A stretch of 64,000 nucleotides of DNA from Bacillus sp. FJAT-45350 (GCF_002335805.1 NZ_NISU01000001.1:2054079-2118078), one strand, 5' to 3'; positions 18,754 through 27,944 are shown, counted from the stretch's first letter. The notes: generated by a model from the letters alone, not told the origin. Program-made: numbers and translations.

Positions 18754-18803
18754 TCCTATCACACCCTTCTGAAGAAAAGCTGTATTACTATTTTTGCTTT
18801 CAC

Positions 18804-19985
18804 TTAAATATCCTTCAAAAAACTCTTTCCATGCTTTGGCACATTAACTTTGAAGTTATCAGCAATTGTTGCACCAATATCTGCAAATGACGTTCTAACC
18901 CCTAAATCTTTCGCTTCATTTTGTCCTTTGTAATGGACTAGCAGTGGTACATACTCTCTTGTGTGATCTGTACCTGGATGCGTTGGGTCATTTCCATGAT
19001 CCGCAGTTATAATTAGTAAGTCCTTATCTCGTAACCTGTCTAAGACTTCTTTTAAACGACTGTCATATTCTTCTAAAGCTTGACCGTATCCAATCGGATC
19101 ACGTCTATGCCCAAATTTAGCGTCAAAGTCGACTAAATTTAAAAAGCTTAAGCCTGTAAAATCTTTTTCGAAAGAATTTATGATTTTATCCATACCATCA
19201 TCGTTAGAAATTGTACGGATTGCTTCTGTTATTCCTTCCCCATCGTATATATCAGAAATTTTCCCCAGAGCAATTGAGTCTAATCCACCGTCTTTCAACT
19301 CATTCATTACCGTTCTACCAAAAGGTTTTAACGCATAATCGTGGCGATTCGCCGTTCTCATCCATTCCCCTTGGATACCTAAAAATGGTCTAGCAATAAT
19401 TCTACCAACCATATATTCTGGAGCAAGAGTTAACTCCCTTGCTTTTTTACAAATCTTATATAGTTCATCCAGTGGGACTATTTCTTCATGTGCTGCTATT
19501 TGAAGGACTGAGTCTGCTGACGTATAGACAATCAAAGCACCAGTATCCATATGCTCCTTACCTAACTCATCTAGAATTTCAGTGCCAGATGCAACTTTAT
19601 TTCCAATAATTTTTCGACCAGAGAATTCTTCTAACTCTTTTATTAGTCCATCCGGGAACCCATCAGGAAATGTTCGAAAAGGCTCCTTAATATGTAAACC
19701 CATAATCTCCCAGTGACCTGTCATTGTGTCTTTTCCATTTGAAGCCTCTTCCATCTTTCCAAAATGAGCGATTGGTGCCTCTACTTTCTCTATTCCTTTA
19801 ATTTCGCGAATATGACTTAGACCAAGTTTCGCCATATTTGGCATCTTCAGTCCATTCATTTTTTCTGCGATATGTCCTAACGTATCAGATCCTACATCGT
19901 TAAAATCAGCAGCATCAGGCGCTTCTCCAATACCTACAGAATCTAATACAATTAAGAATATACGGTTAAATCTATAGTCAGACAT
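18804..19985 (-). CDS. deoB: Phosphopentomutase
   Basis: DeoB converts ribose 1-phosphate and deoxyribose 1-phosphate to the 5-phosphates, linking nucleoside breakdown to central metabolism. The 393 residues have the alkaline-phosphatase superfamily fold: metal-binding [11 protein letters not shown] near the N-terminus, the phospho-Thr region [13 protein letters not shown] near residue 88, and the C-terminal metal ligands in [28 protein letters not shown] site precedes the ATG. It is followed by pdp in the same direction. Confidence 0.97.
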   Translation of the reverse strand: MSDYRFNRIFLIVLDSVGIGEAPDAADFNDVGSDTLGHIAEKMNGLKMPNMAKLGLSHIREIKGIEKVEAPIAHFGKMEEASNGKDTMTGHWEIMGLHIKEPFRTFPDGFPDGLIKELEEFSGRKIIGNKVASGTEILDELGKEHMDTGALIVYTSADSVLQIAAHEEIVPLDELYKICKKARELTLAPEYMVGRIIARPFLGIQGEWMRTANRHDYALKPFGRTVMNELKDGGLDSIALGKISDIYDGEGITEAIRTISNDDGMDKIINSFEKDFTGLSFLNLVDFDAKFGHRRDPIGYGQALEEYDSRLKEVLDRLRDKDLLIITADHGNDPTHPGTDHTREYVPLLVHYKGQNEAKDLGVRTSFADIGATIADNFKVNVPKHGKSFLKDI

Positions 19986-20066
19986 AAAAATCCCCCTACT
20001 GTTGTTTGTTATTATTACTATACCCGGAAATTCAGTTATGAATTATGGGTTTCGAATTGCAAATTA

Positions 20067-20092
20067 CCGCGGTTGAATATATTCACCCGCGG
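20067..20092. terminator. CCGCGG hairpin between xerD and deoB
   Basis: A GC-rich CCGCGG arm repeats as its own complement at both ends, with an AT inner stem (TTGAAT/ATTCA). It lies between the xerD stop and the deoB start; the following T-run on the minus strand is weak. Confidence 0.5.
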
Positions 20093-20192
20093 CATTTATT
20101 TAATTCTATGTTTTAAATTAATCATCACTCACTACTTCTTTGCTCTTTCAAATTAATGACTAATAATTCATCATTCATAATTGCCTTTTATA

Positions 20193-21083
20193 TCACGCTC
20201 TCGGATGGAAACTAGAATACACATCTTTTAGCCTTGCCTTTGTTACATGAGTATAAATTTGTGTCGTTGAAATATCCGCATGTCCTAACATTTCCTGAAC
20301 TGCTCGTAAGTCTGCCCCATTTTCTAATAAATGTGTAGCAAAGGAATGTCTAAGAGTATGGGGGGTTAATTCTTTCTCGATATTAGCTTTTATCGATAAT
20401 TTTTTTAAAACTTTCCAGAACCCTTGTCTTGATAATGGATTTCCGTGGTGATTAACAAATAAAATATTATGGTTCTTTTTCTTTAGAAGCTCTGGTCTTG
20501 CTTCGTTTATGTACTGAAGAACAATCTGATTTGCGATGTTACCAATAGGAATGATTCTTTCCTTTTTCCCATTCCCATCGCAGCGAATAAAACCCATATT
20601 CAAGTGCATATCCTCCAGCTGCAAAGAACAAAGTTCAGAAACACGAATACCAGTTGCATATAATATTTCTAACATAGCTTTATTGCGAATATCAAAAGAA
20701 GTATTTCCATCTGCCGAGTCTAATAGCGCTTCTACTTCTTTCATAGTCAATACTTTTGGAATTTTCTTTACTGCTTTTGGTGATTCGATATGTAATGAAG
20801 GGTCTTTCTCAGTAACCCTTTCTCTTTGTAAAAATTGATGAAATGCTCGTATCGAGGATATCGTCCGTGCAATTGTTGTATCAGCTCGCCCTTTATCTTT
20901 AATAAAGTATAAATAATTCATAATCGTTGACCGTTCAATTTGATTTACAGTTTGTAATTGCTCTACATTCTTAATGTATTGTTCATATTGTGTTAAATCT
21001 CGACGATACGATTGGATTGTATTTTGAGAACGACCTTTTTCAACACTAGTATAATGAAGGAAATCTTGTATATGATTCTCCAA
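20193..21083 (-). CDS. xerD: Site-specific tyrosine recombinase XerD
   Basis: XerD, with XerC (CodV), resolves chromosome dimers at dif and in Bacillus also helps unload SMC at the terminus. The 296 residues carry an N-terminal SAM-like core-binding domain (about 5-85) and the catalytic domain. Its active-site residues are Arg in ATGIRVSEL, Lys in the [10 protein letters not shown] strand, [10 protein letters not shown] (His, Arg), the His in [10 protein letters not shown] and the nucleophile Tyr in QIYTHV. The gene order yqzK-xerD-deoB is conserved in Bacillus. It is a chromosomal housekeeping recombinase, not a mobile-element integrase. Confidence 0.95.
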   Translation of the reverse strand: MENHIQDFLHYTSVEKGRSQNTIQSYRRDLTQYEQYIKNVEQLQTVNQIERSTIMNYLYFIKDKGRADTTIARTISSIRAFHQFLQRERVTEKDPSLHIESPKAVKKIPKVLTMKEVEALLDSADGNTSFDIRNKAMLEILYATGIRVSELCSLQLEDMHLNMGFIRCDGNGKKERIIPIGNIANQIVLQYINEARPELLKKKNHNILFVNHHGNPLSRQGFWKVLKKLSIKANIEKELTPHTLRHSFATHLLENGADLRAVQEMLGHADISTTQIYTHVTKARLKDVYSSFHPRA

Positions 21084-21119
21084 AAGAGTTCCCTCCTACA
21101 TAAAAGTTGAGAATGATAG

Positions 21120-21344
21120 TTACTCACCGAAATGATAGAAAAGCATTAAACGGTCAACCCAAGTTGACTCTGTTTCTTCCATCTGAAATACCTTGACTGC
21201 TCGCCCTTGCGGCTCATCGTAACGGTGATAGCTTTCATATTCCTCACTAATCCATAGAATACCATAATAGAACATAAGTGTGCATCCCATAAATAATATA
21301 AACACTTTACATGTATTCCATACAAACTCAAATAATGAGCCCAT
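21120..21344 (-). CDS. YqzK-like small membrane protein (DUF4227)
   Basis: A 74-residue protein with one N-terminal membrane segment (about 8-30) and a charged C-terminal part containing YHRYDEPQGRAVKV. This pattern and the position between fur and xerD match the YqzK/DUF4227 family of Bacillus. The function is unknown. An AGGAGG-like site precedes the ATG. An overlapping frame starting at 21349 is judged a shadow. Confidence 0.8.
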   Translation of the reverse strand: MGSLFEFVWNTCKVFILFMGCTLMFYYGILWISEEYESYHRYDEPQGRAVKVFQMEETESTWVDRLMLFYHFGE

Positions 21345-21495
21345 ATCATAACCTCCTAAGTAAAAAGCTAGTCCTTTTTAAAATGTATGCCAAAAAGTGA
21401 CTAGAATATACTAGGAAAGTGCAATTATTAGTGAAGAAATATCAAGTTGGATTATAGACTGTGTGTTCTACTTGCAAATTTTAATTCTCACAAAA

Positions 21496-21522
21496 AGAAA
21501 AAACCTCTCATCTGAAAGGTTA
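21496..21522 (-). terminator. Terminator overlapping the fur stop
   Basis: A short AACCT/AGGTT stem with a T6 run after it on the minus strand overlaps the last codons of fur. Confidence 0.6.
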
Positions 21523-21987
21523 TTGTTGTTGTTCTTCATCCTCTTTATGGTTATCGATACAGCGGTGGCAAATCCCATGGAAAGTTAGTCTATGGTCTTT
21601 TATCTTAAAATTAAAGTCTCTTTCAACAATTTCTTCAACATCCCCAAGTAAGTCGTCTTGGATTTCGTCAACTGCACCACAGTCAATACAAACTAAATGA
21701 TGATGAAAGTGAGCTGCCCCTTCTTGACGTAGGTCATACCTAGATACACCATCACCAAAATTTATTTTATCAACGACTTTTAATTCATTTAAAAGCTCTA
21801 ATGTACGATAAACAGTAGCCAAGCCTATTTCTGGCGCCTTCTCTTTAACTAGTAAATAGACGTCTTCCGCACTCAAATGATCTTCCTCATGTTCTAGTAG
21901 AACTCGTACGGTTGCCTCACGTTGTGGGGTTAACTTGTAGCTTTGCGAATGCAATTGCTTCTTTATGCGTTCTATTCGTTTCTCCAT
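21520..21987 (-). CDS. fur: Ferric uptake regulator Fur
   Basis: Fur represses iron-uptake genes when loaded with iron. The 155 residues show the winged-helix region LTPQREATVRVLLEHE, GLATVYRTLELL, the metal-binding HFHHHLVCIDCG and a C-terminal CHRCI, giving two CxxC motifs that hold structural zinc. Its place between yqzK/xerD and spoIIM is that of B. subtilis Fur, not PerR or Zur. A perfect sigma A promoter and a Fur-like box lie upstream, pointing to autoregulation. Confidence 0.95.
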   Translation of the reverse strand: MEKRIERIKKQLHSQSYKLTPQREATVRVLLEHEEDHLSAEDVYLLVKEKAPEIGLATVYRTLELLNELKVVDKINFGDGVSRYDLRQEGAAHFHHHLVCIDCGAVDEIQDDLLGDVEEIVERDFNFKIKDHRLTFHGICHRCIDNHKEDEEQQQ

Positions 21988-22018
21988 CTGTTATTGCCCC
22001 TCCCCTTATTTCCTTTAT

Positions 22019-22063
22019 ATTATATTCATTTCAAATAAGGGTGTCAAATGATAGTCATTATCG
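22019..22063 (-). promoter_or_regulatory. Promoter of fur with a Fur-family box
   Basis: On the minus strand TTGACA (22042-22047) and TATAAT (22019-22024) are separated by 17 bases, an exact consensus sigma A promoter. Immediately upstream of the -35, 22049-22063 matches the 7-1-7 Fur box (TGATAAT-n-ATTATCA) at 13 of 15 positions. PerR boxes are similar, so the regulator could be Fur or PerR. Confidence 0.8.
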
Positions 22064-22097
22064 CAACAAAATTATAATTAATACTATTTAATAATAA

Positions 22098-22739
22098 TTA
22101 CCCCATTGAACTTATTACAATTCTCATTAATACTGGAGAGACATACGCTTCAAAAGCTGAAGCTATCGCAAGAACTGCCCCAACACACAAAATCAACATA
22201 GAATACCGTAAGAATTGAGGAAACACTGGTTCATTATTTCTTTTAATAAACTGGTTACGAATCATTTTAAGAGAAAAGGCAACCGCTGCTGTAGCAGTGA
22301 TAATAAATGCTGGAACAAGTAGAAAATTCTGTGGCATGACTGAAACGAACGAAAGTAGAAATCCTGTCATTCCCATTTGATTGACAAGAAATCCAACAGT
22401 AAAGCCAACTACAACTCCCTTAAGAAATAAAAGAATTAATATAACAGGTAAACCAATAATTGAAAGTCCTAATATCCACATTAAGCCAACATACTTAGCA
22501 TAATGGGCGAAACTAGCACTAAACATTGCTGACGCCTGTGCAAAATGACCTTCTGACACTTGTCCGAAAAACTGATTCAAATACATATATAAATCGTTTC
22601 TTTGCGCTAAGCTCAAACTATTAACGACAATTGCCCCAAAAACGATACCCATTAAAAATAATACAATCGTAAAAAGATAGATAGGCCGATTCTCTTCAAT
22701 ATGAATAGCAATTGCCTGTCCTATTCCATTCCTTTTCAT
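22098..22739 (-). CDS. spoIIM: Stage II sporulation protein M
   Basis: SpoIIM is the membrane scaffold of the DMP complex that brings SpoIIP and SpoIID to the septum during engulfment. The 213-residue protein has about five membrane helices and the family stretches FGAIVVNSLSLAQRNDLYMY, FLKGVVVGFTVGFLVNQMG and a C-terminal FEAYVSPVLMRIVI. A GTG at 22748 opens the frame, but the ATG at 22739 has GGAGGG at the right distance. It lies between fur and the endonuclease Q-like gene, as in relatives. Confidence 0.95.
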   Translation of the reverse strand: MKRNGIGQAIAIHIEENRPIYLFTIVLFLMGIVFGAIVVNSLSLAQRNDLYMYLNQFFGQVSEGHFAQASAMFSASFAHYAKYVGLMWILGLSIIGLPVILILLFLKGVVVGFTVGFLVNQMGMTGFLLSFVSVMPQNFLLVPAFIITATAAVAFSLKMIRNQFIKRNNEPVFPQFLRYSMLILCVGAVLAIASAFEAYVSPVLMRIVISSMG

Positions 22740-22948
22740 TATCTGCACCCTCCCTAACGCTCTTACTTAACTCTATGAGTCCAACATGAAATCTATGACC
22801 TGAAGATAAAATTAAAAATAAGGGTGCTTAAATAATGGATCTTCTCTCTACTACTATTACATTTTACTAGATTGATAGACTTCATAATAAGAAGGAATGT
22901 GTTAGTTAACTAGGAATTATCACCTTGAATATACATTTACATTTGAAA

Positions 22949-22983
22949 AAAGGTCGAGGATGGTTATTCCACCTCGACCTTTC
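22949..22983 (-). terminator. Terminator after the endonuclease Q-like gene
   Basis: A perfect GGTCGAGG/CCTCGACC stem followed by six T on the minus strand overlaps the stop codon of the gene above it. Confidence 0.85.
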
Positions 22984-24145
22984 CGTAGCGACCAGCACCT
23001 CCAAATTGAATGTGTAGTTCGCCGTTTCTAGCTTTTATAATTCGTTTAGCAACTTCCTTTGTACATACTTTTTCTAACTCTTCCAATGTTGCATCATGAA
23101 TTATACTCATATCTGTTCCAAATTTGTTTCTTAATTTCTCCAGAGTTTTAGGTCCTAACTTTGGAATATATTCTAATGGTATTTGATGATGGTATGGAGG
23201 TCTATTATTATCTACTTTCTCACTAGTTAATTGACCGATTCGTTGTAAAACTCCCATCGTATATCTTTTATATCCACAAATCGAACAAAGAAAATCATGT
23301 TTATTACTCTCTTCATATACAGGAGTAAAACACGCCTCACAACTAGTAAAATAATATTTCCCTAGTCTAGGGTCAAGTCCGTAGTTTGCTACCACTCCTC
23401 TATTATCCTGAAGGAGTAATGCTTTTCTTAATTCCGAAAAAACCGGTTCCCTCATACGAATAATCTGATACTCACGAGCAATTTTTTCAAGGGAATGTGC
23501 ATCTGAATTAGATAGAAATGGAACTCGCTTCAACTCTTCTATGTTTTGCACCATATTTGTATCAGAACTTAAGCCTAGCTCAATTGCATCAATCATATCC
23601 GGATCAAATACTTCTGATAAACTAGTTTCCACACCTTTACCATATAAACTCTTATGCGGGGTAAACACGTGAGCAGGAATAAAGAGACCATTAAGTTCTT
23701 TAACCTTCTTCTGTAATACAATCCCCTTTTCATAAATCCGTTGTGAACTTAATGAAATGTTTTTCATTCGATCCTTTAGCCACTGACTAAAATGTTTTAG
23801 TTGTTCTAGATAGGGAAAGTAGACTAATACATGAATAGGACCTTTGCAAGTTTCATCATATACTTCAAGTTCTGAACCTAAGAACAGGGTTAGACCATTA
23901 TAATGAATGCCACCCAATTCATGCTCAGTTGCGCTATCATTTAGAAGAGCTTCAAGTTCAGAAATGACTTCTGGTACATGACAGTCAATTATACCGATGC
24001 AATCTAATCCTTTCACATTACATGCAAAGTCTAATACTGCTTTTAATGTCAATGATTTAGCTGCTGTTATTTTCACAGGTCGATTTGTTTCAGTTCTACC
24101 TATATGGATATGCAAATCAACGTAATAATCTTTCATTGAACTCAT
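22964..24145 (-). CDS. Endonuclease Q family protein (PHP domain)
   Basis: The 393-residue protein fits the TIGR00375/endonuclease Q family, whose characterised members nick DNA 5' of deaminated bases. The PHP-type metal site begins with DLHIHIGR and continues through GIIDCHVPE and PAHVFTPH, with SNSDAHSLEK later. A zinc-finger-like part follows (SCEACFTPVYEE and FLCSICGYKRY, two Cys pairs) and then a C-terminal helix-hairpin-helix (IPKLGPKTLEKLRNKFG). B. subtilis keeps only a remnant (yqxK), so a full-length copy is notable. The start lies 7 bases after nudF without a clear ribosome binding site, which suggests coupling. Confidence 0.85.
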   Translation of the reverse strand: MSSMKDYYVDLHIHIGRTETNRPVKITAAKSLTLKAVLDFACNVKGLDCIGIIDCHVPEVISELEALLNDSATEHELGGIHYNGLTLFLGSELEVYDETCKGPIHVLVYFPYLEQLKHFSQWLKDRMKNISLSSQRIYEKGIVLQKKVKELNGLFIPAHVFTPHKSLYGKGVETSLSEVFDPDMIDAIELGLSSDTNMVQNIEELKRVPFLSNSDAHSLEKIAREYQIIRMREPVFSELRKALLLQDNRGVVANYGLDPRLGKYYFTSCEACFTPVYEESNKHDFLCSICGYKRYTMGVLQRIGQLTSEKVDNNRPPYHHQIPLEYIPKLGPKTLEKLRNKFGTDMSIIHDATLEELEKVCTKEVAKRIIKARNGELHIQFGGAGRYGKVEVE

Positions 24146-24152
24146 TTTAATT

Positions 24153-24695
24153 TTATTTAAAACTTCTCAATTTTAAATATTGAATTGCATAAGCTGTTTT
24201 AGCATCGTATATCTCTTTGGACTGAATCATTTCTTCAGCTTGGGCAAGTGTTGCTTCTATCACTTCTACAAACTCATCATCGTCTGTTTCTTGCTTACCA
24301 GGTAGAAGTTTATCAGTAAAATACAAATGAACAATTTCATCTGCAAATCCAGGTGATGTATAAAATGAAGTAACATGTTCTAATTCAGCTGTTGTAAAGC
24401 CAGTTTCTTCTTCTAACTCTCGTTTTGCACAATCAGCAGGGTCTTCATTTGCCTCAAGTTTACCAGCAGGAATTTCAACGATTACCTTTTCGAGAGGCTT
24501 TCGAAATTGACGAATCAGAAGAAGCTTCCCTTCAGGGGTTAAGGCAATAATTGCTACTGCACCGGGATGATTAATAAGCTCACGTTTGCTAGTTTTTCCA
24601 TTAGGAAGTTCAACTTCATCAATTTTCAGGTCAATGATACGTCCTTTATAAACTGTTTCTGATGAAATCGTTTTTTCAAATAATGAATCTGACAT
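24153..24695 (-). CDS. nudF: ADP-ribose pyrophosphatase (Nudix)
   Basis: NudF hydrolyses ADP-ribose to AMP and ribose 5-phosphate. The Nudix box is intact: GKLEANEDPADCAKRELEEETG (key residues G, E, REL, EE, G) near residues 77-98. The N-terminal strand that forms the dimer (SSETVYKGRIIDLKIDEVELPNG) is typical. At 180 residues the length fits. The gene is next to the endonuclease Q-like gene downstream and divergent from mciZ, the same relation as in B. subtilis. Confidence 0.93.
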   Translation of the reverse strand: MSDSLFEKTISSETVYKGRIIDLKIDEVELPNGKTSKRELINHPGAVAIIALTPEGKLLLIRQFRKPLEKVIVEIPAGKLEANEDPADCAKRELEEETGFTTAELEHVTSFYTSPGFADEIVHLYFTDKLLPGKQETDDDEFVEVIEATLAQAEEMIQSKEIYDAKTAYAIQYLKLRSFK

Positions 24696-24781
24696 TTTTT
24701 ATCCTCCAGTACTAATCATTTTTATCTTACATATAGTCTATCATAGCATGTCCAAAAGATAGAATTATTTCAAAAGACTGT

Positions 24782-24815
24782 AAGAAGTATTTCGATTCAC
24801 TACAAAATACTTCTT
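24782..24815. repeat. Inverted repeat between nudF and mciZ
   Basis: AAGAAGTATTT and its complement pair around a short loop, in the 145-base gap between the divergent nudF and mciZ starts. No T-run marks it as a terminator. It could be an operator or an mRNA leader hairpin. Confidence 0.5.
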
Positions 24816-24840
24816 AAAAAATTTTGAGGGGGAAACAACA

Positions 24841-24993
24841 ATGAAAATTTATGTGAAAGAAAATGGGATTACGTTCGCAGGAAAAGCATGGGAAATAAAG
24901 GCTGCATTAAAAAAATATATGACGACCTATGAAACGATCAAAGAATGGACAAACCATAATGAAACTAAAATGTATCAACCTGCTTCTAAATAA
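24841..24993 (+). CDS. mciZ: MciZ, mother-cell inhibitor of FtsZ
   Basis: This 50-codon frame was identified from its resemblance to B. subtilis MciZ (40 residues). The shared core is GKAWEI followed by K-x-x-L-K-x-Y, then T-[FY]-[EQ]-x-[IV]-K-[ED]-W. MciZ is made in the mother cell during sporulation and caps FtsZ filaments at the minus end to stop Z-ring formation. Here the protein is ten residues longer at its C-terminus (NHNETKMYQPASK). A strong GAGGGGG precedes the ATG. The gene is divergent from nudF, as in B. subtilis, and its 3' end overlaps the convergent DUF3866 gene by 19 bases. Confidence 0.88.
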   Translation: MKIYVKENGITFAGKAWEIKAALKKYMTTYETIKEWTNHNETKMYQPASK

Positions 24994-26045
24994 AAGATAG
25001 TAGCTACGAAGACTCCATAAAAAAAAGCAGGGTCATCAAAATAATCTCTGCCCATCGTTTTAATCGTAATCGGGTACTCTTTTACAAATTGTTCCCATTT
25101 CCGTAGAAAAGAATCATCTATCCTTTTCCAAATAATGTTGTGTTTATTATTCACTAAATTACTCTGTTCTTCTAAATGTACACGCCATTCTTCCTTTAAA
25201 AAAGGTAATGGCAGAATACTCTTTGGATACGTAAAATCCTTTAATGGTAATAATGTATGATGACTTATCCCAATATGGCGTTCTCTTTCGTCCTTAAAAG
25301 AAATTCGTGGAATCCAAACAGGTATTCCACCTAAAGCTCCTACAATATTTGCCCAATCTGCAAGTACTGTGCCACTAAATCCATACTTTGTTCCAGTTCC
25401 AACAACACCTGGTCCTAACGATATAATTATCAGATCGCTATTTAGTTTTTCTACAGCGAATTGTAATGCCGTTTGCAAATTTACAGCCTCGTAATCTCCA
25501 CCAAATGCTTGCCCGATTGTAATCGTGTCAAAAAGCTTATCTTGCTTTAACTGACGAATATGCTCACTAATTGCTAGTGGAATTGCTGCCTGATCACTAA
25601 TAATTACGGTTATTTTCTTGGTTGGATCTATAACTTTAACTGTTGAATAGACAATAGGAATCATGCTATGAAGCTCACCAAGTAAAATCTTTTTTCCATC
25701 AAGCTTGCATTCCTTTTTAAAAATTTGATGGTCGGGGCTTTCTTGAGCTTCTACTGACAAGACACTATGTTGACTTGGTAAATACCTTGCCTTTATTATA
25801 TGACCAACTTCTTCACGTTCATAAGGCGCTGAATCAAGACTAGCTTTTACAATATCCCAGCCCCCCGTACCTAACGCCAAATGTACTGCCGTATGATTAA
25901 CAATTACTCTTTTGCCATCATCAGTTCTTTTTTGAATTGCTTTGTAGAGCATTGCCTTTTTTGCTCCGTCAGATGTTTCTAATAATTGTATATTATCATC
26001 CTCAAAGAGAATCTTTTTTACTTCTACAACAAGCTCCTTATACAT
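24975..26045 (-). CDS. DUF3866 family protein
   Basis: A 356-residue soluble protein of the DUF3866 family, recognised from the VNHTAVHLALGTGGWD motif near residue 50, HIIKARYLPSQHSVLSVEAQESP, and a C-terminal glycine-rich region SLGPGVVGTGTKYGFSGT. The family is found in spore formers and other Gram-positive bacteria, and no biochemical function is known to me. A GGAGG site precedes the ATG. Its last codons overlap mciZ on the other strand, and no separate terminator is seen. Confidence 0.82.
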   Translation of the reverse strand: MYKELVVEVKKILFEDDNIQLLETSDGAKKAMLYKAIQKRTDDGKRVIVNHTAVHLALGTGGWDIVKASLDSAPYEREEVGHIIKARYLPSQHSVLSVEAQESPDHQIFKKECKLDGKKILLGELHSMIPIVYSTVKVIDPTKKITVIISDQAAIPLAISEHIRQLKQDKLFDTITIGQAFGGDYEAVNLQTALQFAVEKLNSDLIIISLGPGVVGTGTKYGFSGTVLADWANIVGALGGIPVWIPRISFKDERERHIGISHHTLLPLKDFTYPKSILPLPFLKEEWRVHLEEQSNLVNNKHNIIWKRIDDSFLRKWEQFVKEYPITIKTMGRDYFDDPAFFYGVFVATIFYLEAG

Positions 26046-26224
26046 AAAGTCCCTCCAGAATAGAGATGACGTTCAACTACATCCATATTCACCTTTTTAA
26101 CAAATTAGTATACTTAGTATGTGCTATATTCTTTAGGCTACCGACCTTTGATTGTTACTTCATCCATTATCACCGAATCATCTAGAAATAATAACTACAA
26201 AAGGAAGTTACTCATGTAGAAATC

Positions 26225-26262
26225 AAGCAAATAAAAAAAGAGCAAGTAAAGGACACCCCTCA
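26225..26262 (-). terminator. Probable terminator after the TlpA-like gene
   Basis: An imperfect hairpin that starts inside the last codons is followed on the minus strand by a TTTTTTT run. Several G-U pairs make the stem weak. Confidence 0.45.
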
Positions 26263-26269
26263 CCCACTC

Positions 26270-26800
26270 TTAGTCTAGCATCTGTAATAAAATCGACTCT
26301 AGTCCTTCATAGTTAACTTCCCCACGAATTACTTGCTGAATCACACCTTCTCTATCAATAATATACGTCGTCGGAAGGGCAGATATCTGATAATCATCAG
26401 CAACTTCCCCATCTACATCAATTACAGTAGGAATCGTAACATTCAAATCAATCATAAATTCATCCATAGCTGTTTTTGTTCGTTCATATTTATTCATATT
26501 AACACCCAGTACTGTAACACCTTTATCTTGATAGTCATCATAAAGTTTCATCAAATCGGGCATTTCTTTAATACATGGTGGACACCACGAAGCCCAAAGG
26601 TTCATTACTATAATATCTCCATGAAAATCCTCTAATGAAGCTTCCTCGTCTGTTCCCCAAACAGGAAGAATAAAATCAGGTGCTATCATCCCTTGCTCTG
26701 CCCCTACTTGATATTGAGGCTCATTTGTTATAACTAGGAAAGCAACCAATGCTCCAGCGATTAATAATACTATCGCACTTATAAATCTACTCTTGCTCAT
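26270..26800 (-). CDS. Membrane-anchored TlpA/ResA-type thioredoxin
   Basis: A 176-residue protein with an N-terminal membrane anchor (about 5-25) and an extracytoplasmic thioredoxin fold of the AhpC/TSA-Redoxin type. The active site is NLWASWCPPCIKEMP, and the cis-proline loop reads SALPTTYIID. Proteins of this kind reduce or transfer disulfides outside the membrane, often for cytochrome c maturation (ResA) or spore cortex synthesis (StoA). The partner cannot be told from context. The TTG at 26812 only contains the ribosome binding site, so I start at the ATG at 26800. Confidence 0.88.
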   Translation of the reverse strand: MSKSRFISAIVLLIAGALVAFLVITNEPQYQVGAEQGMIAPDFILPVWGTDEEASLEDFHGDIIVMNLWASWCPPCIKEMPDLMKLYDDYQDKGVTVLGVNMNKYERTKTAMDEFMIDLNVTIPTVIDVDGEVADDYQISALPTTYIIDREGVIQQVIRGEVNYEGLESILLQMLD

Positions 26801-27106
26801 ATAAACCTCCAACAGTTTAAATTACGAATATAATATTAGTTATGAATTAAAAGAACTTGAAAAGATAATTTACCTTATCGACAATATCACTTTGTAATTC
26901 TTAATTTTCTAATTCTTCGTCTAAATTTGCGAGTTCACTTGATTTTACCATTCATAATTACCTTAAATTATACCTGTGTTTAATTCTGTAATACAATGAT
27001 GTTGCTTAGATTGACACATTTAGAAGAAAAATCAGTTCTTTATTAATCTAATAAGTTTTGCTAGAATGAATTAGCGTATGAGCTTATTTATCGAAAGGAG
27101 TATGTT
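26801..27106. other. AT-rich divergent intergenic region
   Basis: This gap between the TlpA-like gene and uppP holds no ORF. It contains AT-rich ATTCATAATTA-type repeats near 26949-26960 and a TTGACA at 27011-27016 that could be the uppP -35, though a good -10 is not seen. Confidence 0.4.
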
Positions 27107-27937
27107 ATGTCAGTTATTGAAGCATTAATCTTCGGTATTGTTCAGGGAATAACTGAATTTTTACCGGTATCTAGTACAGCACATATTGTTATTACACAAA
27201 TGGTTTTTGGATATACGTTTCCTGGGCTAGCTTTTGAAATCTATTTACATATTGCTTCAATCCTAGCAGTTATGATTTATTTTCGCAAAGATATTGTTGC
27301 GGTAGTTACAGGTTTTTTTGCATTTTTTAAAGAACGTTCAAAGGAAAATAAAGTTCATTTCTTTTTTGCCATTTATATTGTAGTGGCAACAATGATTACT
27401 GGTGTTTTAGGTATGATATTAAGTGATTTTGTTGGAGATACAATGAAGACACCTATTTTCATATCAATAGCTCTAACAGTAACTGGATTTGCTCTTATTT
27501 TTATTGAACGATTCCACAGATACGGCTCTCGTACTGATAAAGATATGACATTTGTTGACTCGGTAATCGTCGGTCTTGGTCAGACATTAGCTGTATTCCC
27601 TGGTATTTCACGCTCAGGTTCAACCCTAGTTGTGTCACTATTATTAGGTTTGAATAAAGAAACGGCTGTAAGATACTCATTCTTATTATCTATTCCCGTT
27701 ATATTAGGATCTACTGTACTAGCATTTGATGAATTAGGGTCAGGAATGTTTTCATCTATCGGAGCTCCAGCATTGATTGTTGCATTTATTTCTACATTTA
27801 TCTTCTCTTGGTTAGGAATTGTTTGGTTAATTGAATTCTTGAAAAAGAGTAAGCTTATCTACTTTGCAATCTATTGTTTTGCTGTTGCGATTTTAGTCTA
27901 TCTATTTATTGACCCAACAACAGTTATTGATGTGTAA
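27107..27937 (+). CDS. uppP: Undecaprenyl-diphosphate phosphatase UppP (BacA)
   Basis: UppP dephosphorylates undecaprenyl diphosphate to recycle the lipid carrier of peptidoglycan and teichoic acids, and raises bacitracin tolerance. The 276-residue membrane protein has about eight hydrophobic segments. The active-site loops are QGITEFLPVSSTAH near the N-terminus and FPGISRSGST near residue 165, with the catalytic Glu, Ser and Arg residues present. A GAAAGGAG site lies eight bases before the ATG. It ends at a perfect palindromic terminator shared with the convergent CobW gene. Confidence 0.96.
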   Translation: MSVIEALIFGIVQGITEFLPVSSTAHIVITQMVFGYTFPGLAFEIYLHIASILAVMIYFRKDIVAVVTGFFAFFKERSKENKVHFFFAIYIVVATMITGVLGMILSDFVGDTMKTPIFISIALTVTGFALIFIERFHRYGSRTDKDMTFVDSVIVGLGQTLAVFPGISRSGSTLVVSLLLGLNKETAVRYSFLLSIPVILGSTVLAFDELGSGMFSSIGAPALIVAFISTFIFSWLGIVWLIEFLKKSKLIYFAIYCFAVAILVYLFIDPTTVIDV

Positions 27938-27944
27938 TTTACTC

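Noticed and set aside
20193-21083. Phage or island integrase
   Set aside because: Motifs and gene order identify chromosomal XerD; no att site or phage gene is near.
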